Counted from the stretch's first letter, positions 24,649-34,813 are shown. The stretch is DNA of 64,000 nt from Orenia metallireducens (GCF_003001995.1 NZ_PVNB01000008.1:1-64000), one strand, 5' to 3'. Notes: generated from the sequence alone by a model not told the origin. Numbers and translations are program-made.

Positions 24649-26892
24649 ATGAGAGTTAGTCTACGAATTCACTATGATAATAGTTATAATTTAGAAGAGC
24701 CTATACTATCGGTTTGGAAGGATGGGACTGGGAGAATGAGAAAGGAGATTAGAGCAAGTGGAAGTGATGAATATGGAGTCTACTATGATGTTACTTTAAA
24801 TAGATCTAGCTTTAACTTTAAATTTAAAGGCAAGAAGAATGGAGAGTTATTTTTAGAGGATGATCAGGCTAATCGTTTTTATAATGCAGGGTTAGGAGAT
24901 GAGATCTGGTGTAAGGCAGGTTGGCATAATATTTATAGAGTCAGACCCTTTAGACCTATTGGAGATATCAGAGAAGTTTATGAAGGGATTAAGGATTTAA
25001 TTCCACAAGAGAACTTCTATCTTCCTGATACCGATATCTCTGACTTGAGAACACCATCGATGTTAGGAGCCCATAAACTATTAGATGGATCAATTATATT
25101 TGGATTCTTTCACCCCAGAGCAGCTAAAGTCTATTTAGCTTCTAATATAAATGGGTTTACTGTTCCTGAGCACTGTCATGGTCAAAAATGTGAAGATCGA
25201 GAACGCTTTATTCCTATGGGCTTATACCGTGGTTACTATAATCAACCAAATATTTGGTGGGTTAGAATACTTGCTGAGGATATCAAGACGGGAATTGAGG
25301 ATATAGAGTATAAGTTTTATGTACAAGGAGGTATTGGCGGAGATGAAAGGTGGGTACATGATCCTTATACTAGAGTTTATAGTGATAATTATAAATTTGA
25401 TAACTGTATTATTGTTGACCCTACCCAATATAGATGGACAGATCAGTCATGGAAGACTCCTGATCTTAGTCAGTTAATCATCTATGAATTAAATGTATAT
25501 GGATTTACCGATGGCGATTCAGATATTTCTTTAGATGATCAGAGCACTTTTCGTGGTATCATCAAAAGAATCGAGGATGGATACTTTGATGAACTAGGGG
25601 TAACAGCTTTAGCCTTGATGCCTACCTCAGAGGCTTGGAGCCATTTTGGCTTGGGCTATGATCCTTGTAGTTTTATGTCAGTAGAGAAGGACTTTGGGGA
25701 GCCTGATGACTTTAGAAGATTGGTAGATACAGCCCATAATCATGGATTGGCGGTGATTATCGATCAGGTCTTTAATCATACTTCTAATCAATTTAATCCT
25801 TTATGGCAGTTAATTGATGATCGTAGTGATGCAGGTGGCTTTTATTTTTCAGGAAATACACAATGGGGAAACAAGCTAGCCACTGGCAAGGATGAAGTTG
25901 ATAATATGTTGATTGATGCTTGTAAATTATTCATCAAGGAGTATCATGTAGATGGTTTTAGATTTGATGCTACTCATACCAATTATTTAGATCATAAGCT
26001 TTTATATGAAATTCAGCATGAGATTAGAGATAAAGACTTTAAAGCTGATGCGATCTTGATAGCTGAAAATCTACCTAATCAATCTGATTTAAATTTTGAT
26101 GGATATAATGGCTATGCCCAATGGAGTGACTTTTTCCATGATAAGATTAAGGCTTTATTAAGAGAAGGAGTCTTTAGGGATTGGTGTGATAACAGTCCTG
26201 AAGGTATGGGAGATATATTCTATTTCTGCAAAAATCACTTTTCAGCACATACCAACAATGTAATTAATTATAGTGAAAGCCATGATGAAGAGAGTGTTAA
26301 ATATGAGATAGAAAGTAATAATATCTATGATTGTAATATCAAGGATAGAAAAGCCAGATTGGCAATGTTAAGCACTATAGTTGCGTTAGGGCAGCCGATG
26401 ATTTATATGGGCCAAGAGTTTGGAGTCAACAGAAGTTCTAATAATATCGATATCAATTTAATTAGCCCTGATCCTAATTGTCCTGATTATGATTATAATC
26501 CTTTTTATTACTGGACACAGAAGCTGATTAATTTAAGAAAAAAATATAGTGCTCTAAAGATATCTGGCTACAATCCAGTGGTAGAAGGAAAGTTTGATTG
26601 GGTTTTGGGACACTGGTTATCTAAGCGGGAAGGTCAAAACAGAAGGGTGATTGGCTGGAGGACAAAGCATCAAGCAGAAGAGATGTTAGTCTTACTTAAT
26701 TTTGAAGGTCATGACGTAGAGGTAGATTTGAATATTGGTTATTCTAGTAAATGGTTGAAGCTAGCTGATATAGAAGGAGTATATGATCAATTTACTGCAA
26801 TCCATTCCAATAACTTGATAGAGATGAGAGATGGTACTTTTAGTTCCTTTGTACTGCCATACTATAGTGGTTTTATTTATAAAAGGGTATAG
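24649..26892 (+). CDS. GH13 alpha-amylase-family glycoside hydrolase, branching-enzyme-like
   Basis: A 747-residue alpha-glucan-active enzyme. An N-terminal beta-rich part, including a CBM48-like segment with FGFFHPRAAKVYLASNINGF, precedes the (beta/alpha)8 barrel. The four GH13 regions are present: I DQVFNHTS, II FRFDATHT (nucleophile Asp), III AENLP (acid Glu), IV SESHDEES. Region IV (SHDE) and the overall layout are closer to branching enzymes and trehalohydrolases than to simple alpha-amylases. There is no signal peptide, so it is likely cytosolic, in storage-glucan or compatible-solute metabolism. A longer frame starts at 24607, but SD AAGGAGGGG points to ATG 24649. Confidence 0.85.
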   Translation: MRVSLRIHYDNSYNLEEPILSVWKDGTGRMRKEIRASGSDEYGVYYDVTLNRSSFNFKFKGKKNGELFLEDDQANRFYNAGLGDEIWCKAGWHNIYRVRPFRPIGDIREVYEGIKDLIPQENFYLPDTDISDLRTPSMLGAHKLLDGSIIFGFFHPRAAKVYLASNINGFTVPEHCHGQKCEDRERFIPMGLYRGYYNQPNIWWVRILAEDIKTGIEDIEYKFYVQGGIGGDERWVHDPYTRVYSDNYKFDNCIIVDPTQYRWTDQSWKTPDLSQLIIYELNVYGFTDGDSDISLDDQSTFRGIIKRIEDGYFDELGVTALALMPTSEAWSHFGLGYDPCSFMSVEKDFGEPDDFRRLVDTAHNHGLAVIIDQVFNHTSNQFNPLWQLIDDRSDAGGFYFSGNTQWGNKLATGKDEVDNMLIDACKLFIKEYHVDGFRFDATHTNYLDHKLLYEIQHEIRDKDFKADAILIAENLPNQSDLNFDGYNGYAQWSDFFHDKIKALLREGVFRDWCDNSPEGMGDIFYFCKNHFSAHTNNVINYSESHDEESVKYEIESNNIYDCNIKDRKARLAMLSTIVALGQPMIYMGQEFGVNRSSNNIDINLISPDPNCPDYDYNPFYYWTQKLINLRKKYSALKISGYNPVVEGKFDWVLGHWLSKREGQNRRVIGWRTKHQAEEMLVLLNFEGHDVEVDLNIGYSSKWLKLADIEGVYDQFTAIHSNNLIEMRDGTFSSFVLPYYSGFIYKRV

Positions 26893-26928
26893 AATAGAAA
26901 AGGGCTAGTTTTAGTCCTTTTTTATTCT
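26891..26928 (+). terminator. Terminator of the GH13 gene
   Basis: AGAATAGAAAAGGGCTA pairs imperfectly with TAGTCCTTTTTTATTCT. The T tract is inside the right arm. It begins at the stop codon. Confidence 0.8.
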
Positions 26929-27108
26929 ATAAAAATTCAATATTATCTAGTGCCTTACATATGTAACTAGAGTGGTACAATAAAATGATTTAGGAAAGTA
27001 AAGGTTATTTAAATAGAGGGATTTAATCTTTAATGTCAAAAATAAATAAAGAGGCTAACTGACTCAAATAGTATCAGTAAATAATTCATCATTGATAGGA
27101 GTGGAAAG

Positions 27109-28053
27109 ATGTTTATAGGAAGTTTTCTAAAATTGGTGGAGATTCAGACCAAAGTTGCCAGCCTAATTCCCTTCTTAATAGGGACATTATATACGTTATA
27201 TCGTTTTGATCACTTCAATTTAAAGAACTTTATCTTGATGTTAATCTCTTTAGTAGCAATTGATATGGCTACAACGGCTATTAATAACTTTATTGATTAT
27301 AAACAGGCTAATAAGACCCATGGCTATAATTATGAAAGCCATAATGCTATTGTCAAGGATAAACTCAAAGAGAGTACAGTTAAGGCTATAATATTAAGTT
27401 TATTAGCAATCGCAGTTTTCTTTGGCATTATTCTAGTTTTTAATACAAATTTGCTAGTGCTATTTCTAGGGGGAATCTCCTTTGGAGTAGGGGTTCTTTA
27501 TTCTTTTGGTCCTCTACCTATCTCTCGTACACCTTTAGGGGAGATATCCTCTGGATTCTTTATGGGCTTTGTAATAACCTTTATCTCAATTTATATCCAT
27601 CTTTTCGATCAGAATCTTGTTTCCTTATTTTATGAGGGTGGGATTTTGAGTATTAAGCTAAATCTTATGGAGTTAATTTATATCTGGTTGATTTCTATAC
27701 CTTTAGTATCTGGGATAGCTAATATCATGCTGGCTAATAATATCTGTGATATTGATGATGATTTAGAGAATAATCGCTATACTTTGCCAATCTATCTTGG
27801 TAAGAAGAGGTCATTACAGTTATTTAAAGTCCTCTATTATCTAGTTTATCTAGACCTAATTGTTCTTTTAGCTCTAAGGGTTATACCCATGACTTCATCA
27901 CTTACGTTTTTAACTTTGCTTCCTGTAAAGAGGAATATTGAATTATTTGTAGAGAAGCAGAGTAAGAAGGATACTTTTATCCTAGCAGTGAAAAACTTTG
28001 TGTTGATAAATTTTCTTCAAATATTGACTTTGACTTTATCGATAGTTATTTAA
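27109..28053 (+). CDS. UbiA-family prenyltransferase (MenA-like)
   Basis: A 314-residue integral membrane prenyltransferase with about eight helices. The two prenyl-diphosphate/Mg2+-binding motifs are NNFIDYKQANKT (N-x3-D) near residue 62 and NICDIDDDLENNR near 205. The layout and the first motif resemble 1,4-dihydroxy-2-naphthoate polyprenyltransferase MenA. No other menaquinone gene is near, so quinone, haem-type or lipid substrates remain possible. SD GGAGTGG. It has its own terminator. Confidence 0.85.
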   Translation: MFIGSFLKLVEIQTKVASLIPFLIGTLYTLYRFDHFNLKNFILMLISLVAIDMATTAINNFIDYKQANKTHGYNYESHNAIVKDKLKESTVKAIILSLLAIAVFFGIILVFNTNLLVLFLGGISFGVGVLYSFGPLPISRTPLGEISSGFFMGFVITFISIYIHLFDQNLVSLFYEGGILSIKLNLMELIYIWLISIPLVSGIANIMLANNICDIDDDLENNRYTLPIYLGKKRSLQLFKVLYYLVYLDLIVLLALRVIPMTSSLTFLTLLPVKRNIELFVEKQSKKDTFILAVKNFVLINFLQILTLTLSIVI

Positions 28054-28059
28054 AACATA

Positions 28060-28096
28060 AATAACCCACTACTAGTACTAGTAGTGGGTTATTTTA
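28060..28096 (+). terminator. Terminator of the UbiA-family gene
   Basis: A perfect 17+17-base palindrome (AATAACCCACTACTAGT and its reverse complement) ends in TTATTTT, 6 bases after the stop codon. Confidence 0.88.
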
Positions 28097-28450
28097 ATGT
28101 CTATTGATATAAATCTTATTCTTTTTATCAAATTTGTTTGTCATTTACTATATTAAATCAATTAAATTTTATGCTTTGTGCCAGTATAAGAACTGATACA
28201 ATATATCCATGAAAAAATACTTTGATATTTAAAGTTAACTAGGACAAGGGGTAAGTTTTAGAATTATGTAAGTAACATTGTTATCAAAAGATTGCTTATG
28301 TTTATTTTATCTGTTTATATTTCCTATAATTGTGATAATAATCAATAAAGGACAATGATAAATTATGTAGAAATCAACATATAATAGATGGTAAAAATCA
28401 TAAAATAATGAGTTTAAATAATTTTAACAAATAAAGGAGGAAAAGCCAAG
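28097..28450. other. 354-base gene-free upstream region of the chemoreceptor gene
   Basis: AT-rich DNA without reading frame or strong palindrome. The only clear element is the SD AAAGGAGG at about 28434. I could not choose a -35/-10 pair, and flagellar/chemotaxis genes often use other sigma factors. Confidence 0.4.
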
Positions 28451-30382
28451 ATGAACAAAATTAAAAGTAAGATAACATTATCGATTTTATTAACCTCATT
28501 AATTATTGCTTTATTGGTAGGGGGAGTAACTTTATTTAATAGTCGTGGAATATTAAAAGAGAAGGCTGAAGAGAAAGTAAGGGGTTTAACAAATATTTAT
28601 GGGATGAAATTGGATGAACAAATAGCAAAAACAGAAGAATTAGTAAAGCAGTTAGAGAATATAGTGGTACAGAATATCAACTTAGAGGAAGTAGCCAATA
28701 ATCCTGTTAAGATGGATGAGTTTGAAGATGAAATCAAAGATACATTTTTAGGAGCAGCAGAGGCTGCTGATGCAAAATCTGGTTGGATTATTTTTGATTC
28801 AAAAACAGTCCAAGGAGGTCATAGCCTCTCTTTTGTTCAAAAAGATGGGAGATTCATTAGAGCTGATGAGTATGATATCTATCAAACGGGACATAGCGAA
28901 GGAGATTGGTGGAAAAAAGCAGTTGAAAATGGTAAGAACAGTTCTGACCCCTACTTTTGGGAGCCATATGGTGGAACTATTGTCTCCTTTTCTAAAAGGG
29001 TAGAGAAGGATGGTAAGTTACTAGGAGTAATAGGTTCTGACTTTATGTTTGATGAGTTTAGAGAAAGTTATAAAAATAAGAAGATTTATGATTCAGGATA
29101 CCTTATAATTGTAAATAAAAATTTTGATTTCTTACTCCACCCTGAGTTTGAAGGTAAGAATTTCAAAGAAGTTAGTAATGGGCAATTAAAAGAAGTAGGA
29201 GAGCAGATAGAAAATAGTGATAAAAAGATGGGTACAATATATTATAGTTATGAAGGTAATGAAAAAGTGATGACCTATTATAAGCTATTAAATGGATGGA
29301 CATTGGTGGGTTCAATTCCAGTTAAAGAAATGTTTGCTTCATTACGGACAACCACTACATTAATTGTTTCTTTAACTATTATAGCTTTAATTTTTGCTAC
29401 CATTTTTGCTTTTTGGATTTCCAATAAATTATCAAATCCACTAGTAGAAGTGACTGAAAAATTTAATAAGATGGCTAAAGGAGACTTTACTAATACTATT
29501 AGTGAAGAGATTACAACTAGAAAAGATGAGATTGGAGATTTAGCTCGAGGGTTTAATAAAACTACTAAGAGTATAAGAGTGGTTATAAGTAGTATTTTAG
29601 ACTCTGTAGAGAATTTATCAGCCCATAGTGAAGAGTTATCTGCAGCTTCACAAGAAGGGCATGCAACTACCCAAGAGACAAATGAGCTAATTCGAGGTGT
29701 ATCCGCTAGTATTGAAGAGATTATAGATAGTACTCAACAAGTAAGTAGTTTTGCTGAAGAATCCACTAACCAAAGCCAAACTGGTAGAGAGAATATTGGG
29801 GAGACTATATTCAGTATAAAAGAGATTAATGATGTAGTTAAGCAAACAGTTTCGCTCATTAATGATTTGGACAATAATTCTGAAGAGATTGGTCAGATTA
29901 TTGCTCTGATTAATGATATAGCACAACAGACCAATTTATTAGCTTTAAATGCTGCTATTGAAGCTGCTAGGGCAGGAGAGCATGGGCAAGGTTTTGCAGT
30001 AGTGGCAGAAGAGATTAGAGAATTAGCTGAAGAGACTACTAAAGCAACTAAGAATATCTCTTCTCTAGTAAAGATCACTCAACAGAGGTCAGCAACTGGT
30101 CTAGAATCTATTAAACAGGTAGAGCTTAAAGCAGAACAGGGAGAAAAAATTGCTCAAAAGGCAGGAGAAATCTTTAATAAAATCAATAATACAACTGAAA
30201 AAACTTCAACTCAGATCCAACAGGTTGCTGCTTCAACTCAAGTGTTAGGAAAAAATAGTGAGCAGATAATACAATCTGCTGAGGATATAGCTACTATGTC
30301 TGATGAAATAACTAATTCATCTCTAGAGTTGACAAATATGGCTCAGAATTTGCAGAGTCTAGTTAGTAAATTTAAGGTTTAA
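28451..30382 (+). CDS. Methyl-accepting chemotaxis protein
   Basis: A 643-residue membrane chemoreceptor that would signal to CheA/CheW. There is a first membrane helix at about 8-28, a large extracytoplasmic sensor at about 30-295 of the dCache type ([22 protein letters not shown] and [12 protein letters not shown] are typical), a second helix at about 300-325, a HAMP linker at about 325-380 and the coiled-coil signalling domain at about 395-640. The hairpin tip reads [20 protein letters not shown], fully conserved. dCache receptors usually bind amino acids, carboxylates or amines; the ligand is unknown. No other chemotaxis gene is adjacent. SD AAAGGAGG. Confidence 0.93.
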   Translation: MNKIKSKITLSILLTSLIIALLVGGVTLFNSRGILKEKAEEKVRGLTNIYGMKLDEQIAKTEELVKQLENIVVQNINLEEVANNPVKMDEFEDEIKDTFLGAAEAADAKSGWIIFDSKTVQGGHSLSFVQKDGRFIRADEYDIYQTGHSEGDWWKKAVENGKNSSDPYFWEPYGGTIVSFSKRVEKDGKLLGVIGSDFMFDEFRESYKNKKIYDSGYLIIVNKNFDFLLHPEFEGKNFKEVSNGQLKEVGEQIENSDKKMGTIYYSYEGNEKVMTYYKLLNGWTLVGSIPVKEMFASLRTTTTLIVSLTIIALIFATIFAFWISNKLSNPLVEVTEKFNKMAKGDFTNTISEEITTRKDEIGDLARGFNKTTKSIRVVISSILDSVENLSAHSEELSAASQEGHATTQETNELIRGVSASIEEIIDSTQQVSSFAEESTNQSQTGRENIGETIFSIKEINDVVKQTVSLINDLDNNSEEIGQIIALINDIAQQTNLLALNAAIEAARAGEHGQGFAVVAEEIRELAEETTKATKNISSLVKITQQRSATGLESIKQVELKAEQGEKIAQKAGEIFNKINNTTEKTSTQIQQVAASTQVLGKNSEQIIQSAEDIATMSDEITNSSLELTNMAQNLQSLVSKFKV

Positions 30383-30433
30383 AGATAAAAAACATCCTAC
30401 CTAATTTTGAAAGGCAGGATGTTTTTTATCTTT
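30381..30433. terminator. Bidirectional terminator, chemoreceptor and methionine operon
   Basis: A long stem (AAAGATAAAAAACATCCT with AGGATGTTTTTTATCTTT, inner CC/GG pairs) with A and T runs on the two sides lies between the convergent chemoreceptor gene and the last gene of the methionine operon. Confidence 0.9.
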
Positions 30434-31361
30434 ATTTAGCTTTCTTCTCAAAAGTATTTTTCACAAATTCTGCCAACTCGATTGAAGCTTCAATCTCAGC
30501 TTTGCGAATCGATAGACTTTCAATATTACAGCCGATTGGAATTCCTTTTTCTAAGGCATAATCCAATAGCTCTTTAAAGTTTTTCTTAGAGGAATTAAGA
30601 GACTGCTCTAAAATATCCTCAGAGTTAAGCAGATCATTTTCTAGCCATTTAGCTATATTTATGCCTAGCCATTTCATAAACTCTAAGGTCTTCTTTGAAC
30701 CACAAGGGGTAAAGGTGAAGATGATAGGAACCATTTCTAGATTATTCTCTTGACAATAATGATAATAGTCTGATAAGAAGTTCTTAGAGTAATCTAGGTT
30801 ATAGACTGCTTGTGATACGAAGAATTTGCAACCACTTTCTACCTTAGAAAGTACCCGTAGGTGTTCATCCTCAGATATACAATGGCGTTCAGGTATCGTT
30901 ACACCACCTAAAAGTAGCTTTGGATTTAATTTCTCTCTTAACTCATAAGCCTCTCTTAACTTTAAATTGACATCTTGCTTTTTTGAGGCAGCACCTACAA
31001 AGACAGAGAATCTATCTGTCTCAATATCTGATGTAAGCCATTTTGAAAATTGATCTTTGCTATATTTTCCTACACAACGATAGACGATTTTTGGTATTTT
31101 TAATTCATCTAGATAGTTGCTGCTATAGATAGCAGGGTCGACTGTTGGTAGAAAGGGAAAGGGTCTCTCCTCCTTGACTCTATCACTCTCATCTTGAATA
31201 TCATAAAGAACTAATCCATCTATCTTAAGGTCTTTAATTCGACTTATCTGCTTTTGTGAAATCTCTGCTATTTTATCACTACTATTCTTCTCCTTAGGTG
31301 GTGTTAGACCATATAGTATTATTCCTGATTCTTTATTTAGTATCTTATCTTTTAAACTCAT
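30432..31361 (-). CDS. metF: Methylenetetrahydrofolate reductase-like protein (MetF family)
   Basis: A 309-residue (beta/alpha)8 flavoprotein-like enzyme that would reduce 5,10-methylene-THF to the methyl-THF used by MetH. Family-like segments are GLTPPKEK at the start, LLGGVTIPERH (compare the AYPExH of MetF) and SGCKFFVSQAVYN (compare the ITQFFFD). It is the third gene of an operon whose product chain is methyl-THF to methionine, and context strongly supports the call. Similarity to classical MetF is moderate; it belongs to the divergent MTHFR-like branch, so a folate-handling or methyl-transfer accessory role is possible. It ends at a bidirectional terminator. Confidence 0.75.
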   Translation of the reverse strand: MSLKDKILNKESGIILYGLTPPKEKNSSDKIAEISQKQISRIKDLKIDGLVLYDIQDESDRVKEERPFPFLPTVDPAIYSSNYLDELKIPKIVYRCVGKYSKDQFSKWLTSDIETDRFSVFVGAASKKQDVNLKLREAYELREKLNPKLLLGGVTIPERHCISEDEHLRVLSKVESGCKFFVSQAVYNLDYSKNFLSDYYHYCQENNLEMVPIIFTFTPCGSKKTLEFMKWLGINIAKWLENDLLNSEDILEQSLNSSKKNFKELLDYALEKGIPIGCNIESLSIRKAEIEASIELAEFVKNTFEKKAK

Positions 31362-31385
31362 TATTCTCTTCTCCCTTCTCGATTT

Positions 31386-31429
31386 TAGTGTGAGTGTGAG
31401 AAAATAATCTTTTACTCACACTCACACTA
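31386..31429. repeat. Short hairpin element at the metH-metF junction, copy 8
   Basis: A perfect 15-base inverted repeat TAGTGTGAGTGTGAG (31386-31400) and CTCACACTCACACTA (31415-31429) with a 14-base loop. It ends one base from the metH stop codon (31430-31432). The unit type GTGTGA/GTGTGAG is the same as in copies at 59.7 and 63.1 kb. It lacks a T tract, so it is an RNA hairpin between two operon genes rather than a standard terminator. Confidence 0.85.
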
Positions 31430-33844
31430 CTAACTATTACTAACTAATTTTTTTGCGGTTTTAACTGCTTCAACAGCATTATCAGAATAATATGCACCAA
31501 TACTATCAGCATAATCCTCAGTCACTACAGCTCCACCGACCATGACTTTAATATTAGAATTGCTCTCTTTTAACTTAGCTGTAATCTCTTCCATTCTTGG
31601 CATGGTTGTAGTCATCAAAGCACTTAAACAGATGATGTCAGCTTTTTTAGCTAGGGCGGTGGAGATAATAGTTTCATTGGCGATATCCTTGCCCAAATCA
31701 ATTACTTCAAAGCCATTATTTTGGAGCATTATCTTAACGATATTCTTACCGATATCATGGACATCACCTTTAACTGTGGCCATAATGATTCTACCTTGAT
31801 TCTCCTTGCTTCCTTCTTTCTCCAAGATTGGTTTAAGGATAGCAAAGGAGTTCTGCATCGCTTCAGCACCAAGCATCAATTGTGGTAAGAAGTAGATCCC
31901 CTCATCATACTTATCACCAACCTCTTGAATTCCTGGAATTAAGGCTCGATTAATGATCTCTAAGGCAGAGTGATCATCTAATGCTTTTTTGATATTATCG
32001 CTAATATTGTCTTTATCACCAGTTAGTACCTGTTGTTGAATCTGAGTTAAAATATTCAACTCAACTTCTTTTTCTTCCTGTTTAGTATCTTTTTTTTCCT
32101 CAGCTTCTTTATTTTGACCGTAGGCTTTTAAATACCGCTGGCTAGATACGTCACGGTTGACTAGGATATCACTAGCCATCAGAGTAGCTTTCATCTCTTC
32201 AATAGTGGGGTCAAGAATAGGGGCATTTAATCCAGCTTGGATTGCCATTGCTAAAAAGGCTGTATTGACCTTCTTTCTATCAGGTAATCCAAAGGAGATA
32301 TTACTGACTCCTAATACAGTAGCAACCCCTAACTCTTCTTTGATTAGGCGGATTGCTTTAATCGTTTCTTGCACGCCTTCTTGTTGGGCACTAGCAGTCA
32401 AGGTTAGAGCATCTATTAGGATATTCTCCCGTTTAATCCCTAGTTCTAAAGCTCTTTCTACAATCTTACGGGCAACCTGTAAACGCCCCTCAGCAGTCTT
32501 AGGGATACCATCTTCGTCAAGGGTTAAGCCTAAGACACAAGCACCATACTTCTTAGCTAGAGGTAAGACACTATTTAGACTCTCTTCTTCACCATTAACC
32601 GAATTGATGAGGGGTTTTCCGACTACAGTCTGCAAAGCTGCTTCCAAAACTTCAGCATCGGTAGTATCTATACAGATTGGCAGATTAACGAGGTTTTGAA
32701 CTGTGGTAATAGCCTGTTTGATTGTAATTACCTGGTCAATTTTAGGAACTCCGACATTAACATCTAAGATATCAGCCCCTGCTTTGGCTTGAGCTGTTGC
32801 TTCTTGGGAGACTATATTCATCTTGCCTTCCTTCAGCTCAGCTGATAACTCTTTACGACCAGTTGGATTGATTCTCTCTCCAATGATACGGGTAGGTAGG
32901 TTATCAGCGATTACTACTGTCTTGCTTCTACTAGCCAGTTTAGTCTCAGCCTGATGATTTTTTGATTTTGGTTTTAACTTCTTAACCTGCTCGGCAACCA
33001 GTCTAATGTATTCAGGAGTGGAACCACAGCATCCACCGATAATATTTGCTCCTGCATCTACGAATTTCTTAAGGTAACTTGCCATCTCACTAGCTTTCAT
33101 TGGGAAGATAGTATTGTTATTCTCATCTAAGATAGGAAGCCCAGCATTTGGTTCTACTGAGAGGTAAGTGGAGGTGTTCTTACCTAAAGTTTCAATAATT
33201 TTTAGCAATCCTTCAGGACCCATACTGCAGTTGGCTCCGATAACCTCAACGCCAAGACCTTCCAGAACAGTGACAGCAGTTACTGGATCAGTTCCAGTCA
33301 TAGTCTTTAAGCTTTCTTCATAGGTTAAATGGCAGATAATAGGTAAGCTAGTATTTTCTTTAACAGCAATAACAGCTGCTCTAACTTCCTGTAAATCGGT
33401 CATGGTCTCAATGCTGATTACATCTACTCCAGCATCCTCCAGAATTTGTGCCTGTTCAGCAAAGATTTCATAAGCTTTTTGGAAGCTAAGGTCTCCTAAA
33501 GGTTCTAAAAGCTTTCCAGTAGGTCCCATTGAGGCAGCAATAATTGTATCTGAATTAGCAGCAGCTTTAGCCAATTCTACGGCTTTGCGGTTAATCACTT
33601 CAACCTCTTCACCTAAACCATATTCATCAAGCTTGATTCTACTGGCACCAAAGGTATTTGTTTGAATAATATCACTACCAGCTTCAACATAACTGCGATG
33701 AATTTCAGTTAGAATCTCTGGATGGGTCAAATTTAACTTCTCAGGGCATTCTCCTACCTCTAATCCTTTCTTATGTAACTCAGTTCCCATTGCACCATCT
33801 AATACTAAAACTTCATTCTTCAATCTCTTCAATAAACTACTCAT
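31430..33844 (-). CDS. metH: Cobalamin-dependent methionine synthase, short form lacking the reactivation domain
   Basis: An 804-residue cytosolic enzyme that transfers a methyl group from methyl-THF through cobalamin to homocysteine. Domains in order: homocysteine-binding barrel (about 1-290, zinc cysteines in GANCSMGPEG and GGCCGSTPEY), pterin-binding barrel (about 318-580, RIIGERINPTGRKEL) and B12-binding module (about 600-800, with DVHDIGKNIV, SALMTTT and GGAVV). E. coli MetH is about 1,227 residues; the missing C-terminal AdoMet-dependent reactivation domain is encoded by the gene immediately upstream. Regulated by the SAM-I riboswitch at the head of the operon. SD AAGGAGTAGTT. Confidence 0.95.
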   Translation of the reverse strand: MSSLLKRLKNEVLVLDGAMGTELHKKGLEVGECPEKLNLTHPEILTEIHRSYVEAGSDIIQTNTFGASRIKLDEYGLGEEVEVINRKAVELAKAAANSDTIIAASMGPTGKLLEPLGDLSFQKAYEIFAEQAQILEDAGVDVISIETMTDLQEVRAAVIAVKENTSLPIICHLTYEESLKTMTGTDPVTAVTVLEGLGVEVIGANCSMGPEGLLKIIETLGKNTSTYLSVEPNAGLPILDENNNTIFPMKASEMASYLKKFVDAGANIIGGCCGSTPEYIRLVAEQVKKLKPKSKNHQAETKLASRSKTVVIADNLPTRIIGERINPTGRKELSAELKEGKMNIVSQEATAQAKAGADILDVNVGVPKIDQVITIKQAITTVQNLVNLPICIDTTDAEVLEAALQTVVGKPLINSVNGEEESLNSVLPLAKKYGACVLGLTLDEDGIPKTAEGRLQVARKIVERALELGIKRENILIDALTLTASAQQEGVQETIKAIRLIKEELGVATVLGVSNISFGLPDRKKVNTAFLAMAIQAGLNAPILDPTIEEMKATLMASDILVNRDVSSQRYLKAYGQNKEAEEKKDTKQEEKEVELNILTQIQQQVLTGDKDNISDNIKKALDDHSALEIINRALIPGIQEVGDKYDEGIYFLPQLMLGAEAMQNSFAILKPILEKEGSKENQGRIIMATVKGDVHDIGKNIVKIMLQNNGFEVIDLGKDIANETIISTALAKKADIICLSALMTTTMPRMEEITAKLKESNSNIKVMVGGAVVTEDYADSIGAYYSDNAVEAVKTAKKLVSNS

Positions 33845-33866
33845 CTACTAACTACTCCTTTCTAGA

Positions 33867-34550
33867 TCAATTATAAACACAACTATCAAATTTACAAGAT
33901 GCACAGTGAAAATTACATCTTGCTCGATAAGAGTTTGCAACTCTACCAAGACCGATTATTGCCGTAATCGATTTTTCTGGTAGCAAGATATTACTTTTAG
34001 TAGTGGTGATACCCAATTCATTACTATTTAATAACTCCAAAATTTTAGGCTGTATATCCAGCTTTAAATCACCATAACCGGGACTAAAGCGCATAGTCAA
34101 GTGAGGTAGGTCATAACTTATAGCTTCTTCTTTTATAATTGTATTAAGCTCATTAGCAACCTCTTCAGCAGCAACAGAAGCAATAGCGTCTAAGGTAGTT
34201 GCCTTGGTAAACTCTCCTTGATTAAATAATTCTTTGACCTTGTCTTCTAGAGAGCTGCCAATAGTTACAGCCAATAAAGCAGCCTTATCTTGCCCCTCTA
34301 GCAGCTCAATGATATCCTTACTTTCAAAATTTAAAGCATTCTCTCCTAAAATTACCAAGTTATCTTCTTTATCAAGTTGAAGCTTATCGAGGATTAGATA
34401 AGCTCCCTTACAATCTATTAATGAATAAGAATATTCTATCAAAGAGTCTATCATCTCTTCAATCTGCTTGCTTGAGATGCTATTCTCTTTATAGCCTAAT
34501 CGTCCTTTTACTTCAGTTTTTGGTATCTTAATTGAAATATTTTCTATAAT
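33867..34550 (-). CDS. MetH reactivation-domain protein (AdoMet-binding), stand-alone
   Basis: A protein of about 227 residues matching the C-terminal activation domain of MetH, which binds S-adenosylmethionine and reductively methylates inactivated cob(II)alamin. The core RFSPGYGDLKLDIQPKI and the following IGITTTxSxxLLPEKSITAIIG segment are diagnostic. The C-terminal CNFHCASCKFDSCVY is an extra cysteine cluster. The first ATG in frame (34454) would cut off conserved N-terminal sequence (IPKTEVKGRLGYKENSIS) and has a poor SD. The open frame runs up to GGAGGG with ATT (34550) or ATA (34547) at the right spacing, so a near-cognate start is proposed. It precedes metH by 22 bases. Confidence 0.82.
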   Translation of the reverse strand: MIENISIKIPKTEVKGRLGYKENSISSKQIEEMIDSLIEYSYSLIDCKGAYLILDKLQLDKEDNLVILGENALNFESKDIIELLEGQDKAALLAVTIGSSLEDKVKELFNQGEFTKATTLDAIASVAAEEVANELNTIIKEEAISYDLPHLTMRFSPGYGDLKLDIQPKILELLNSNELGITTTKSNILLPEKSITAIIGLGRVANSYRARCNFHCASCKFDSCVYN

Positions 34551-34583
34551 AACTTCTCCCTCCTTTATAATAATTTAACCAAT

Positions 34584-34615
34584 AAAAAACCTCTTCATAA
34601 GAGAAGAGGTTTTTT
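34584..34615 (-). terminator. Expression-platform terminator of the SAM-I riboswitch
   Basis: AAAAAACCTCTTC and GAAGAGGTTTTTT form a strong stem followed by T residues on the minus strand. Part of it can instead pair with the end of the aptamer (CTCTTCTC region), giving the usual terminator/antiterminator switch. Confidence 0.88.
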
Positions 34616-34631
34616 AGTATATATAGCTCTT

Positions 34632-34738
34632 CTCTTATCTGCCAGAAGATATACTTCTGCAGGAATTGGCACCTTTCCCCCTTTAGGGGTGGTTGCCGGG
34701 CTTCATCGGGCCAGTCCCTCCACCTCTCTTGATAAGAG
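34632..34738 (-). promoter_or_regulatory. SAM-I (S-box) riboswitch
   Basis: Read on the minus strand, P1 is closed by CTCTTATC (34738-34731) and GATAAGAG (34639-34632). Between them are the conserved GAGGGACTGGCCCGATGAA, GCCCGGCAACC and AGGTGCCAATTCCTGC segments of the S-box aptamer. When SAM is bound, the terminator downstream forms and the methionine operon is switched off. A frame predicted across this region (34528-34791) is not a gene. Confidence 0.96.
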
Positions 34739-34813
34739 TTAGTATTTATTTTTAAAATAATATAGCTGATAGGTATTAGCTTTAAATGCATAAAGTGAAC
34801 TTATTTTTGAATA

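Noticed and set aside
32157-32699. 180-codon plus-strand frame inside metH
   Set aside because: It is antisense to the conserved pterin-binding domain and has no SD or family pattern.
34528-34791. Open reading frame of 87 codons on the minus strand
   Set aside because: It runs straight through the SAM-I riboswitch and its terminator; the conserved RNA elements explain the sequence.
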